Positions 1 to 7,049 of a stretch of DNA of 64,000 nucleotides are shown in pieces. Under the pieces are notes generated by a model. That model was given only the letters and a program-made list of their open reading frames with translations, searched no databases and was not told where the DNA came from. The first letter of the stretch is position 1. The number at the start of each line of letters is the position of its first letter. Origin of the DNA: Streptomyces sp. SID13726 (lineage in GTDB: Bacteria; Actinomycetota; Actinomycetes; Streptomycetales; Streptomycetaceae). The position numbers and the translations under genes were made by a program. The stretch covers positions 682,001 through 746,000 of the forward strand of contig NZ_JAAGLY010000001.1 of NCBI RefSeq assembly GCF_010548375.1, read 5' to 3'.

Positions 1-1
1 C

Positions 2-550
2 GTCACACTCTCCGTACAGGCGGGCGCCGCGCCGGCCGCGCCGCGGTTCCTCTCGGCCGCCGACCTCCCGCCGCACCCCTCGTCCGCCTGGACGGCGGGC
101 AAGGTGACCGACGGCGTCCCGGACGAGCTGCGGCTCTGCCTGGACGAGGCGCTGCCGGGCTACGACTCCCGGTACCGCGACTTCCGCACCGACCTGGACA
201 CCAGCGCCCGCCAGCTGACCATCGAGGTCGGCACCAAGGCCAAGGCCGCCGCGCTCGCCACCCGCCTGGACAAGGAGATCCGTGCCTGCGCGGGCCGCCT
301 CGAACAGTCCGACCCGGAGCTGGAGGCCGAGTACAAGGACTACGGCAAGGTGGCGGTCGAGGAGGGCGCCCGGGTGCACGGCCTGCACACGGAGTACTCG
401 TACGGCGCCACCGACATCCGCCTGCTGTCCGTCGGCCGGGACGACCGGACCGTCACCGTCGTGGAATGGGCCCAGATGGGCGACTTCGCCGACGCCCCGG
501 TGAAGGCCTTCAAGAAGACCACCGCCACCGCGGTGAACAAGCTCCACTGA
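2..550 (+). CDS. Exported protein of unknown function, 5' end missing
   Basis: The frame is already open at base 2 and runs to a TGA at 548-550, so the gene starts before the window; about 182 residues are visible. The first visible residues (VTLSVQAGAAPAAPRFLSAA) are Ala-rich and fit the end of a signal peptide or a linker after one. A GTG at 104 is in frame but lies in continuous coding sequence with no ribosome site, so it is not taken as the start. The rest is a soluble, charged domain with a Lys-rich C-terminal helix. I do not recognise the family. The next gene downstream also encodes a small exported protein. Confidence 0.7.
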   Translation, partial: VTLSVQAGAAPAAPRFLSAADLPPHPSSAWTAGKVTDGVPDELRLCLDEALPGYDSRYRDFRTDLDTSARQLTIEVGTKAKAAALATRLDKEIRACAGRLEQSDPELEAEYKDYGKVAVEEGARVHGLHTEYSYGATDIRLLSVGRDDRTVTVVEWAQMGDFADAPVKAFKKTTATAVNKLH

Positions 551-553
551 GAC

Positions 554-596
554 GCGGGGCCGCCCTCTCGCACGGGGGTCGGGCGGGCGGCCCCGC
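554..596 (+). terminator. Hairpin after the first gene
   Basis: An 11-bp perfect stem (GCGGGGCCGCC at 554-564 with GGCGGCCCCGC at 586-596) encloses a 21-nt loop, starting 4 bases after the stop codon. There is no T-run, as is common for actinomycete terminators. It separates two small exported-protein genes. The long loop lowers confidence. Confidence 0.45.
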
Positions 597-652
597 ACGG
601 ACCACATCACCGCGGCACCAACGTCAGCAGCATCGGAAAACGGGGAACGAAC

Positions 653-1117
653 ATGAACAGCACCAAGGCCACCCGCCGCACCACCCTGGCCCTGGGCCTC
701 GCCCTGGCCCTCGGTCTCGGCGTCACCGCCCAGGCCTCCGCGGGAGCGCCCCGCAGCGTCAGCGGCAAGCCGTCCGACAACATCACCCGCATCGCCGACT
801 TCTACGGCGCCTACGTCGACGCCGTCACCGACGAGGGCGGCGGCGAGCTCAAGGACGCCCTGCGCGCGCACTACCTCACGCCCGCCTTCCAGAAGGAGCT
901 GAGGGCCTGGGAGGAGAAGGAGCACGCCGACGGCGTCCTGCGCGCCCAGAACGTCCCCCTCGCCTGGAAGGTCACCGACAACGGAACCTCCGACCACACG
1001 GAGGCCGTCGTCACCCTCACCTGGAGCGCCGGCCAGACCAGCACGCTCGTCGTCGACATGACCCGCGGCAGCCAGAAGATCTTCCACATCGGCACCAAGG
1101 GCAACGAAGGCACCTGA
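653..1117 (+). CDS. Small secreted protein of unknown function
   Basis: 154 residues. A classical Sec signal peptide is clear: a basic start (MNSTKATRRTT), an Ala/Leu core to about residue 25, and a probable signal peptidase I cut at AQASAG-AP near residue 31. The mature part of about 120 residues is charged and has a β-rich end (VVTLTWSAGQTSTLVVDM). It resembles the nuclear-transport-factor-like secreted proteins of Streptomyces only in general look; no catalytic motif is visible. The ATG follows a GGGGAACGAAC ribosome site. It has the same strand and character as the gene before it, so the two may be related exported proteins. Confidence 0.75.
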   Translation: MNSTKATRRTTLALGLALALGLGVTAQASAGAPRSVSGKPSDNITRIADFYGAYVDAVTDEGGGELKDALRAHYLTPAFQKELRAWEEKEHADGVLRAQNVPLAWKVTDNGTSDHTEAVVTLTWSAGQTSTLVVDMTRGSQKIFHIGTKGNEGT

Positions 1118-1874
1118 CAGCGCATTCCGGCCACATTCCCAGCTGCCCCATCCCTTCGTCCCGTACGGCGAGATGGGCAGCCAGGAGTCGTCGGATCGGC
1201 CCACGCCGCGCGGTACCGGTGTCCCGGCGCCGCGTGGGTCACGGGCCCCGCGGCACCGCAGGGTCGGCTGCCGCCACCAGGAACAGATGCACCGCCTCAC
1301 CTCCGCTCGCCGTACCCCGACCGTCGGGACCGGCGGCGGGGGTGCTCGCGTAGGCGAGGGGTGCCCCGGCCGTCGTAGGGCAGCCGCCGGGACTGTGGAC
1401 CGAGTCCGGAACCCGTCCCTCCGGGGCTGCACACCGATCCGCCGGGTCGGTGTCCCAGCCTTCCGAGCGGCCGTCCCGATGGGCTGAGTCGCCTCGCTGA
1501 CCTGGTGTTTCCCTGTCCCACCCTGGCCTTGGGACATGCGCAGGCCGTGCTCGGCGCAGGGCCTGCCGGCACCGGGTTGCCGGGCACATGCCACAGGGCA
1601 GGGACCAGCGGCACAGGCGCCGGGTGCCGGGAGGGTCGTACGGACCGCCGGGAGGTGTCGTGCCGCTCGAACGGGGCCGTCCCGTACGGCGATCCGGAGG
1701 GGCTTTTCCGGGATGTGTCCGGCCTGTCGGGCGGGTCCGGGGCGTTGTCGTCCGAGTGGCCGAACACCCGGTCGTTGATGATTCGACATGACTGCCGCAT
1801 GAACTATCGGGCATGGATCCCCGTGAACGTGTTCGAGCAGGAGGGGAACCGACATCGGCACGCGGGCGGGGGTC
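1118..1874. other. 757-bp stretch with no supported gene
   Basis: Reading frames exist on both strands here, but their translations are dominated by Arg, Gly and Pro. They lack hydrophobic cores and signal peptides and do not follow third-position GC bias. I see no tRNA, insertion sequence or long repeat. The last 80 bases probably hold the promoter and leader of the ATP-binding protein gene that starts at 1875. Confidence 0.55.
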
Positions 1875-2357
1875 ATGAAGAGGCAGGCACGAGGAGGCGG
1901 TCCCACGGCAGTCGGGGCCTTCTCGGCTCAGACAGTGGAGGAGACGGCCGACGGCGCCACGGAGCAGGCGCGGTCGCCTCAGCTCCGGCGCAGACTGGAG
2001 CGGGCGGACCTGGGGGCGGTCCCCGAGACACGCAGGGCGCTGCGCGAGTTGTTACGACAGTGGGGGAGGCCCGGACGGTCCGAGATAGCCGAACTGCTCA
2101 CCAGCGAACTCGTCACCAACGCACTGGTCCACACCGACCACGACGCGGTCGTCACCGCCACGGTCGGGCCGCGGGCGCTGCGGGTGGAGGTGCGGGACTT
2201 CGTCGCCCGCAGACCGCGCGTGCGCGTACCGAACGCCGACGACGGTACGCACGGCCGGGGCCTGGTTCTGGTGCAGTCCCTCGCGGACTCCTGGGGCGTG
2301 CGGGCGCACGGCGTCGGGAAGTCCGTGTGGTTCGAACTGGACGCCGAGGCGGCCTGA
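1875..2357 (+). CDS. HATPase-domain anti-sigma-like regulator (RsbW/SpoIIAB type)
   Basis: 160 residues: about 50 variable residues and then a compact GHKL ATPase fold. The N-box is ELVTNALVH near residue 77, the G1-like strand is VEVRDF, and the G2 loop is GTHGRGLVLVQSL near residue 125. Such single-domain kinases in Streptomyces bind anti-anti-sigma partners or sigma factors; none is adjacent, so the partner is unknown. Codons 59-60 read TTG TTA (TTA at 2052-2054), so translation should need the bldA leucyl-tRNA and may be tied to development. The ATG at 1875 follows a weak G-rich site (GCGGGGGTC), so the start is moderately certain. Confidence 0.85.
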   Translation: MKRQARGGGPTAVGAFSAQTVEETADGATEQARSPQLRRRLERADLGAVPETRRALRELLRQWGRPGRSEIAELLTSELVTNALVHTDHDAVVTATVGPRALRVEVRDFVARRPRVRVPNADDGTHGRGLVLVQSLADSWGVRAHGVGKSVWFELDAEAA

Positions 2358-2367
2358 GACGCAACGG

Positions 2368-2400
2368 AAGGGGGCGTGACCGCGACGGTCACGCCCCCTT
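2368..2400. terminator. Perfect 15-bp stem-loop terminator
   Basis: AAGGGGGCGTGACCG (2368-2382) pairs perfectly with 2386-2400 across a 3-nt CGA loop. Because the arms begin with AA and end with TT it can work in both directions. It lies between two convergent genes: the HATPase ends at 2357 and the DUF2637 gene ends at 2439. Confidence 0.85.
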
Positions 2401-2438
2401 CCCGTGGTGCTCGGGCCCCGTGGACCCCGTTCGGTGAC

Positions 2439-3479
2439 TCAGCCGAACTGCTGCTCAAGATCCTTGAGCTTGCGCTCCAGCGAGTCGAGACGCGGTAGAG
2501 CCATTGTGTCGTCCTCCGCGGTGAGATCGACGGAGGAATCAGACCCATGGCGGACCGGCTGGAGCGACGGACGCTGTCGCACGGGCAGCGGCTGGGGCTC
2601 CGGCGCCGATATGGCAGGCTCCGCGGTGGCACGCTCCAGGGCCGCCGCCTGCTGCGGCTGCTCCAGCTGACGCGCGCCCCGGCCGACGAAGCCACGGTGG
2701 CCGCGGCTGATCGCCTTGAGCTGCGCCCGCTCGACACGCTGCTGGTCGCGGCGGCGGATGCGGGCCGCCTCCTTCTGACGCTGGTCCTCGCGGACCTCGT
2801 CGACCGCCTCGTCCAGGCTGCGGACGTTCTCCAGCAGCATCAGCGACCAGGCCTTGTACGTCTCACGGGGCGCCCTCAGCCAGCGCACCACGCGGATCTG
2901 CGGCAGCGGCCGCGGCACCAGACCTTGCTCCCGCAGGGCGGCCCGGCGGGTCTGCTTCAGCGCGCGGTCGAACAGCACGGCCGCCGAGAGCGACATGCCG
3001 GAGAAGAACTGGGGGGCGCCGTCGTGGCCGAAGCCCCGCGGCGCGTGCACCCAGTTGAACCAGGCCGCGGCACCCGCGAACGTCCACACCAGTATCCGGG
3101 AGCCGAGCGCCGCGTCACCGTGGCTGGCCTCGCGCACCGCGAGGACGGAGCAGAACATCGCCGCGCCGTCCAGACCGAACGGCACCAGGTACTGCCAGCC
3201 GCCCGAGAGGCTCAGGTTCTCCTCACCGAAGCCGACCAGGCCGCGGAAGGAGAGGGCCGCGGCGACCGCCGCGCAGCAGAACAGAAGGACATAGGAGGCG
3301 GTGCCGTATATGGCCTCCTTGCGCCTGCGGCGCTCCTCGCTGCGCTCCCACGAGTCGTCTTTCGCGTGCTCCCCGCCGGACCGCTTGCTCCGCGCGAGCA
3401 CCGCAACCGCCGCCAGCATGCCCAGGAGCAGTACGGCGCCCGGAAGCAACCAGTTCAGCGATATGTCGGTCAGTCTCAT
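2439..3479 (-). CDS. DUF2637-family membrane protein (Spd-like)
   Basis: 346 residues from the ATG at 3479 (MRLTDISLNWLLPG). A GTG 17 codons upstream is possible, but its extension is polar and lacks the family's usual hydrophobic start, while AAGGGACC precedes the chosen ATG. One membrane helix lies near residues 8-28 and three more near 62-85, 97-118 and 125-146. A long charged, probably coiled-coil tail (DEVREDQRQKEAARIRRRDQ) and a Pro/Gln-rich end follow. DUF2637 is found in Streptomyces plasmid-spread (Spd) and chromosomal membrane proteins; the molecular role is unknown. No transfer or replication gene is nearby, so this copy looks chromosomal rather than part of an integrated element. 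Confidence 0.8.
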   Translation of the reverse strand: MRLTDISLNWLLPGAVLLLGMLAAVAVLARSKRSGGEHAKDDSWERSEERRRRKEAIYGTASYVLLFCCAAVAAALSFRGLVGFGEENLSLSGGWQYLVPFGLDGAAMFCSVLAVREASHGDAALGSRILVWTFAGAAAWFNWVHAPRGFGHDGAPQFFSGMSLSAAVLFDRALKQTRRAALREQGLVPRPLPQIRVVRWLRAPRETYKAWSLMLLENVRSLDEAVDEVREDQRQKEAARIRRRDQQRVERAQLKAISRGHRGFVGRGARQLEQPQQAAALERATAEPAISAPEPQPLPVRQRPSLQPVRHGSDSSVDLTAEDDTMALPRLDSLERKLKDLEQQFG

Positions 3480-3795
3480 CTGGGGTCCCTTGCATTGGGA
3501 TAGGGCGTAACGCCCGCCATAGTGGCCCACTCCCGCCAGCCCTCAGGGGGTTTCGGGGCAAGAGGCCGCCAAGGAAGTGCAAGGGAGTTGCCCAGGGCAG
3601 CGTTTTGCTCGAACTGCCGCTTGAGGGGCGGGAGTTGAGTTCGAATAAGACTACCCGTACGGGTGGTTCCACGGAAAGTTCCTGCGTCGAGTGAGGAAGT
3701 TGTGAATTACCTGTAACCGTACGGGCGTCCCAGTCGGCGTTGATCTTACGGGACCCGGCGGCGGGCCCTGTCGCGGGGGTCCCCCTGACAGGGAC
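3480..3795. other. Intergenic region with a near-perfect palindrome
   Basis: No gene is supported in these 316 bases. They should hold the promoter of the leftward DUF2637 gene. A palindrome centred on ACCCGTACGGGT (3653-3664, perfect 12 bp) extends with one mismatch to 3650-3667. It sits in a slightly AT-richer patch (GAATAAGAC) and could be an operator. The right end is the 3' side of the fhuF-like gene. Confidence 0.4.
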
Positions 3796-4677
3796 TCAAC
3801 TGGCGGCGGCCGCCGTGAGCTTGGCGATCCTGACGCTGTCGCAGGTGCGCGGGCAGGAGGGGCAGGTGTCGTCCGGGTCCAGCGTGTAGTACATGCAGCA
3901 GCTGATCCGGTCCCGGGTGGGCAGCGGTTCACCGCTCGGTCCCCGGAGGACCCGGAACGCCGGGGAGCCGACGTACGGCTTCGTCGTGCCCGGCAGCAGG
4001 AGGTCCAGCGCGTGCTCGGCGCGGCGCTTCTCGTGCTCGCCGAGGAGTTCGGCGACGTACCAGAGCCCCTCGACCACCTCGTCCGTGATCATGCCCCACA
4101 GGGCCCTGCCGCGACGGCGCATGCGCGGGCCGAAGGAGGCGAGCAGCGGCTCCATGTGCTCGGCCACCGCCTCCCGGAGCTCGGCGCGCAGGGCCTCCTC
4201 GTCGGGGACCGGGCGGGCGTCGGGGTGCGCCGCCGCGGGGTCGTCCGGGAGGCAGGCGAAGGTGGTCGGGTGCACCGCGAAGTTCATGGGGCCCCGGGTG
4301 CGGTCGTACGAGACGTGCGTCACGGGGAGGCGGGGGACCCTGCGGTGCAGGAACCACGGTGCCGTGAAGAGGAGACAGGCCGGCCAGGCGTAGCGGTGCA
4401 GTCCGAAGCTGGCGATGACGTCCGGGCGGCCCTGCCTGCCGTTGTCCCGCAGTACCTGCTCGTCGTCCCAGGCGAGGAACGTGTCCATCGCGGTGCCGCC
4501 CGCCGCGAGCGCCGCCGCGGTGACCCAGCCGTCGGTCGCCGGGAGCTCTACGGCGCTGTCCAGTTCCGTGACCGTGAGGGCGGGGAGGGCTTTCGTCAGG
4601 TCCGCGTAGGCGGGGGCGACGGGGGAACCGGGTGCCGGGGTCGGGGCGGAACGGGGGGCGGGCAGCGGTATGGGCAT
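3796..4677 (-). CDS. FhuF-like ferric-siderophore reductase, [2Fe-2S]
   Basis: 293 residues. The C-terminus carries the FhuF iron-sulfur signature: Cys260-Cys261, ten residues, Cys272, two residues, Cys275, matching the C-C-x10-C-x2-C arrangement of the E. coli FhuF [2Fe-2S] centre. The preceding 230 residues match the usual actinobacterial FhuF/IucA-like region, with no signal peptide, so it should be cytoplasmic. The expected role is reduction of ferric siderophores to release iron. A palindromic iron box lies 23-37 bases upstream of the ATG, so expression should rise when iron is scarce. No siderophore synthesis or transporter genes are adjacent. Confidence 0.85.
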   Translation of the reverse strand: MPIPLPAPRSAPTPAPGSPVAPAYADLTKALPALTVTELDSAVELPATDGWVTAAALAAGGTAMDTFLAWDDEQVLRDNGRQGRPDVIASFGLHRYAWPACLLFTAPWFLHRRVPRLPVTHVSYDRTRGPMNFAVHPTTFACLPDDPAAAHPDARPVPDEEALRAELREAVAEHMEPLLASFGPRMRRRGRALWGMITDEVVEGLWYVAELLGEHEKRRAEHALDLLLPGTTKPYVGSPAFRVLRGPSGEPLPTRDRISCCMYYTLDPDDTCPSCPRTCDSVRIAKLTAAAAS

Positions 4678-4699
4678 GCGGGGCCACCGATTCGGTTGG

Positions 4700-4714
4700 A
4701 GGTAAGGCTTACCT
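4700..4714. promoter_or_regulatory. Iron box (DmdR/IdeR-type operator)
   Basis: AGGTAAG-G-CTTACCT is a perfect 7-bp dyad around one central base and matches the core of the actinomycete iron box (TTAGGTTAGGCTAACCT). It lies directly upstream of the FhuF-like gene on the minus strand, about where a promoter would be. DmdR1 with Fe2+ would be expected to bind and repress. Confidence 0.8.
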
Positions 4715-4826
4715 TACCCAATCTCCTCGGGATTTGAACTGAGGCGTTCTGCGCCTAAGGTGCTTGACGGGTGAGTAACAACCCGTCGTAATGACCCCAA
4801 GTACCGACACGTCCGGAGGAGGACCC

Positions 4827-5654
4827 GTGAAGCAGGGTGCGCAGGGCTCCGCCGGGGTGGGGGAGGTTCGGGTGCCGGCGCAGGTGCGTTCGGCTGTGGC
4901 CGGGGTGTCTGGAGTGTCCGGGGCTTCTGGGGTGCCTGGTGTGTCTCGGGGGCTGGGTGATGTGTCGGGTGGGGTTGGGGTTGGGGTTCGGGGGGAGCAC
5001 ACCCACAGTGAGGTGCCCATTCCTCGGCCCGTCGTGCAGCGGGCCTCCGTGCGGGGGCAGATTCTCGACGCGCTTCGTACGGCTCTGGTGGCTGGGGAGT
5101 TGAGGCCCGGTGAGGTGTACTCGGCGCCCGCGCTCGGGGAGCGGTTCGGGGTGTCGGCCACGCCGGTGCGGGAGGCCATGCAGCAGCTCGCGCTGGAGGG
5201 GGCGGTGGAGGTCGTTCCCAACCGGGGGTTCCGGGTGGTGGAGCGGGGGGCTCGTGAGTTGGCCGAGCTGTCCGAGGTGCGGGCGTTGATCGAGGTGCCG
5301 GTGGTGTTGCGGCTGGCTCGGACGGTGGCGGTGGAGCGGTGGGCGGAGTTGCGACCGCTGGCCGAGGCGACGGTGCGGGCGGCGTCCGCGGGGTGCCGGG
5401 CGAGTTACGCGGAGTGCGATCGGGCGTTTCATCGCGGTGTGCTGATGCTGTCGGGGAACGAGCAGTTGGTGCAGGTGGCGGAGGATCTGCATCGGCGGTC
5501 GCAGTGGCCGTTGGAGGGTGGGGTGGGGGTTCGGGGGCGGGTGGATCTTGTTGCGGATGCGGCGGAGCATACGGCGTTGTTGGACGCGTTGATCGCTCGG
5601 GATCTGGATGTGGTGCGGGGGTTGGTGGGGGAGCATTTTGCGTCGGTGGGGTGA
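4827..5654 (+). CDS. GntR-family regulator, FadR/FCD type
   Basis: 275 residues from GTG 4827, chosen because GGAGGAGG (4815-4822) sits just upstream; an ATG at 4791 lacks such a site. The N-terminal 50 residues are low-complexity (repeated VSG, GVS, GVG). A winged helix-turn-helix follows: QILDALRTALVAGELRPGE, then ALGERFGVSATPVREAMQQL. The C-terminal FCD domain is all-helical, with the ligand/metal positions ECDRAFHRGVL and AAEHTALLDAL. FadR-type GntR proteins sense organic acids. The target is unknown: the neighbouring fhuF gene is divergent and has its own iron box. The coding strand is unusually rich in G and T compared with its neighbours. Confidence 0.85.
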   Translation: MKQGAQGSAGVGEVRVPAQVRSAVAGVSGVSGASGVPGVSRGLGDVSGGVGVGVRGEHTHSEVPIPRPVVQRASVRGQILDALRTALVAGELRPGEVYSAPALGERFGVSATPVREAMQQLALEGAVEVVPNRGFRVVERGARELAELSEVRALIEVPVVLRLARTVAVERWAELRPLAEATVRAASAGCRASYAECDRAFHRGVLMLSGNEQLVQVAEDLHRRSQWPLEGGVGVRGRVDLVADAAEHTALLDALIARDLDVVRGLVGEHFASVG

Positions 5655-5712
5655 GGGGTGGGTGTCTGCGGGTGCGGGTGTCGTCTGCGGGTTCGGTGGG
5701 GGCGGGCGTTTT

Positions 5713-5732
5713 GCGCAGTTCCCCGCGCCCCT
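5713..5732 (-). repeat. Interspersed Streptomyces repeat, copy 1 (inverted)
   Basis: The minus strand reads AGGGGCGCGGGGAACTGCGC, identical to the first 20 bases of the copy at 5966. Copies of this sequence are scattered through intergenic DNA of many Streptomyces. With copy 2 it forms an inverted pair about 230 bases apart. Confidence 0.75.
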
Positions 5733-5965
5733 GAGATGCCTGCGGCGGCCCGCTCGGCCCCGGTGGGGGCTTGTGTAGCGCGTGCTGGTGCGTTGTGGGT
5801 CGGGGCCGGGGTGGGGGGTATCCGTCCTCGGTCCGGCGGCTCGGTCACTCAAAGAGGTGCTCGGTTATGGACGCCGGCCGCTGCGGGCGGACACCCCCCA
5901 CCCCGTCCCCTGCGCACCGTCCGCGGCCAACGGCCCGTGGTGGCGCGCGTCAGGTGCAACCCCCC

Positions 5966-5994
5966 AGGGGCGCGGGGAACTGCGCGACAAGCCA
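5966..5994 (+). repeat. Interspersed Streptomyces repeat, copy 2
   Basis: Begins AGGGGCGCGGGGAACTGCGC and continues GACAAGCCAC; the tail after 5994 (GACGGACCCGCACCCGC) resembles that after copy 3. The internal GCGCGGGGAACTGCGC is partly self-complementary. Confidence 0.75.
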
Positions 5995-6070
5995 CGACGG
6001 ACCCGCACCCGCCAGACCACACCACGAGGCACCCTCATAGGCGCCCGGCTCAAGCCCAGCGCAGCTGCCC

Positions 6071-6094
6071 GCGGGGAACTGCGCGACAAGCCAC
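6071..6094 (+). repeat. Interspersed Streptomyces repeat, copy 3
   Basis: GCGGGGAACTGCGCGACAAG followed by CCAC matches copy 2 exactly over 24 bases, 105 bases downstream in the same orientation, and is followed by a similar CCCGCACCCGC tail. The spacing suggests duplication of a roughly 105-bp unit. Confidence 0.7.
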
Positions 6095-6148
6095 AACTCA
6101 CCCGCACCCGCAACACAACCGAACCTGGCACCCCCCTAGGCGAACAGC

Positions 6149-6922
6149 TCACGCACTCGCAGCCGGTGGAGTCAACTGGCGGGCCAGCCACGTCGGTACG
6201 CCGCCCAGCAATCGGTACAGCCGGCGCGCCTCCTCGCGGAGTCGGGATGCCTCGGGTTCTGATTCCGCGTCGGCGAGGGAGGCCAGGGCCGGGGCTGTTC
6301 CTACGAGGTAGCCCAACTCCTCGCGGATGCGGAGGGATTCGGCGAAACCGTGGCGGGCTTCGGTCAACTCGCCGTCGCGCAGGGCGAGTCCGGCGAGGTG
6401 GCGCCAGGTGAAGGAGAGGAGCAGGGGGTCGGACTGGGCCGTGGCGCCGGCGTGGGCTCGGCGGTAGGCGGCTCGGGCCGACTGGGGGGAGTGGGCGAGG
6501 TTCTCCGCCAGGAGGCCGCGGCGGAAGTCGAGGAGGGCTCTGCCCTCGGCTCCGGGAGGGATCAGGGCCGCGGCCCGGCCCAGTGCCGCCCGCGCCTCGT
6601 CCGCACGGTCGCGGACCCCGTGCAGCGTCGCCGCGTACGCAAGGTGCCCGCGTTCACAAGCGGCCGCCCCCCGCTCGTCGTCGCTGTGGGCCAGCGCCTC
6701 CGCGGTGCGCAGGGCGTCCTCGGCCTCGGGCCAGCCCTGTTCGGTGTAGAGACAGCGCTCCACCAGCAGTGCCGTGCGTTGGAGCGCCGCCTGTGCCGTG
6801 ACCGGTTGGAGCAGGGCGGCCGCGTCGGCCCAGCAGGCCCTTGAGCGCAGCCGCCATACCGCGGTCTGGAGTGGATCGTCACCGGCGGTCGTTCCGTTAC
6901 CAGACATGGCGGTATCCGCCAC
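6149..6922 (-). CDS. Tetratricopeptide-like helical repeat protein
   Basis: 257 residues, all helical and Ala/Leu/Arg-rich. Repeated helix pairs resemble TPR units (AEDALRTAEALAHSDDERGA, ARAALGRAAALIPPGAEGRA, ARHGFAESLRIREELGYLVG). No signal peptide, membrane helix or catalytic motif is seen. The GTG at 6922 has a good GGGGAGGG site 4 bases upstream; an ATG five codons later is an alternative. It lies 127 bases downstream of pucR on the same strand, but that spacing does not demand an operon. The likely role is protein-protein contact. Confidence 0.7.
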   Translation of the reverse strand: MADTAMSGNGTTAGDDPLQTAVWRLRSRACWADAAALLQPVTAQAALQRTALLVERCLYTEQGWPEAEDALRTAEALAHSDDERGAAACERGHLAYAATLHGVRDRADEARAALGRAAALIPPGAEGRALLDFRRGLLAENLAHSPQSARAAYRRAHAGATAQSDPLLLSFTWRHLAGLALRDGELTEARHGFAESLRIREELGYLVGTAPALASLADAESEPEASRLREEARRLYRLLGGVPTWLARQLTPPAASA

Positions 6923-7049
6923 ATTGCCCTCCCCGAGCGCGCCATCGAGCTATGAGTGGTGGGCGCAGTTCAGCATGAATCCGCGGGCCCGGCCAAGGGG
7001 GTGGGTGAAGGAATTCACAAAGTCGTGGGGGCCCGACGGCTCACAGGTT

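Larger units (their letters stand above)
5655..6148. other. 494-bp spacer containing interspersed repeats
   Basis: No gene is supported. The frames that cross it translate to Arg/Pro/Ser-rich sequence with no domain. The content is mostly copies of a GC-rich element, listed separately, in both orientations. It lies between two convergent genes (GntR and the TPR protein), where Streptomyces often keeps such repeats. Confidence 0.55.

Noticed and set aside
1239-1814. Minus-strand frames of 167-191 codons in the 1.1-1.9 kb gap
   Set aside because: Pro/Arg/Ser-rich, no hydrophobic core, no ribosome site, several overlapping alternatives; treated as noncoding.
2439-3479. Integrated plasmid suggested by the Spd-like DUF2637 protein
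   Set aside because: No integrase, replication, transfer or attachment-site sequence was seen nearby.
5865-6191. 108-codon minus-strand frame in the repeat-rich spacer
   Set aside because: Made almost wholly of the interspersed repeats; no protein-like features.
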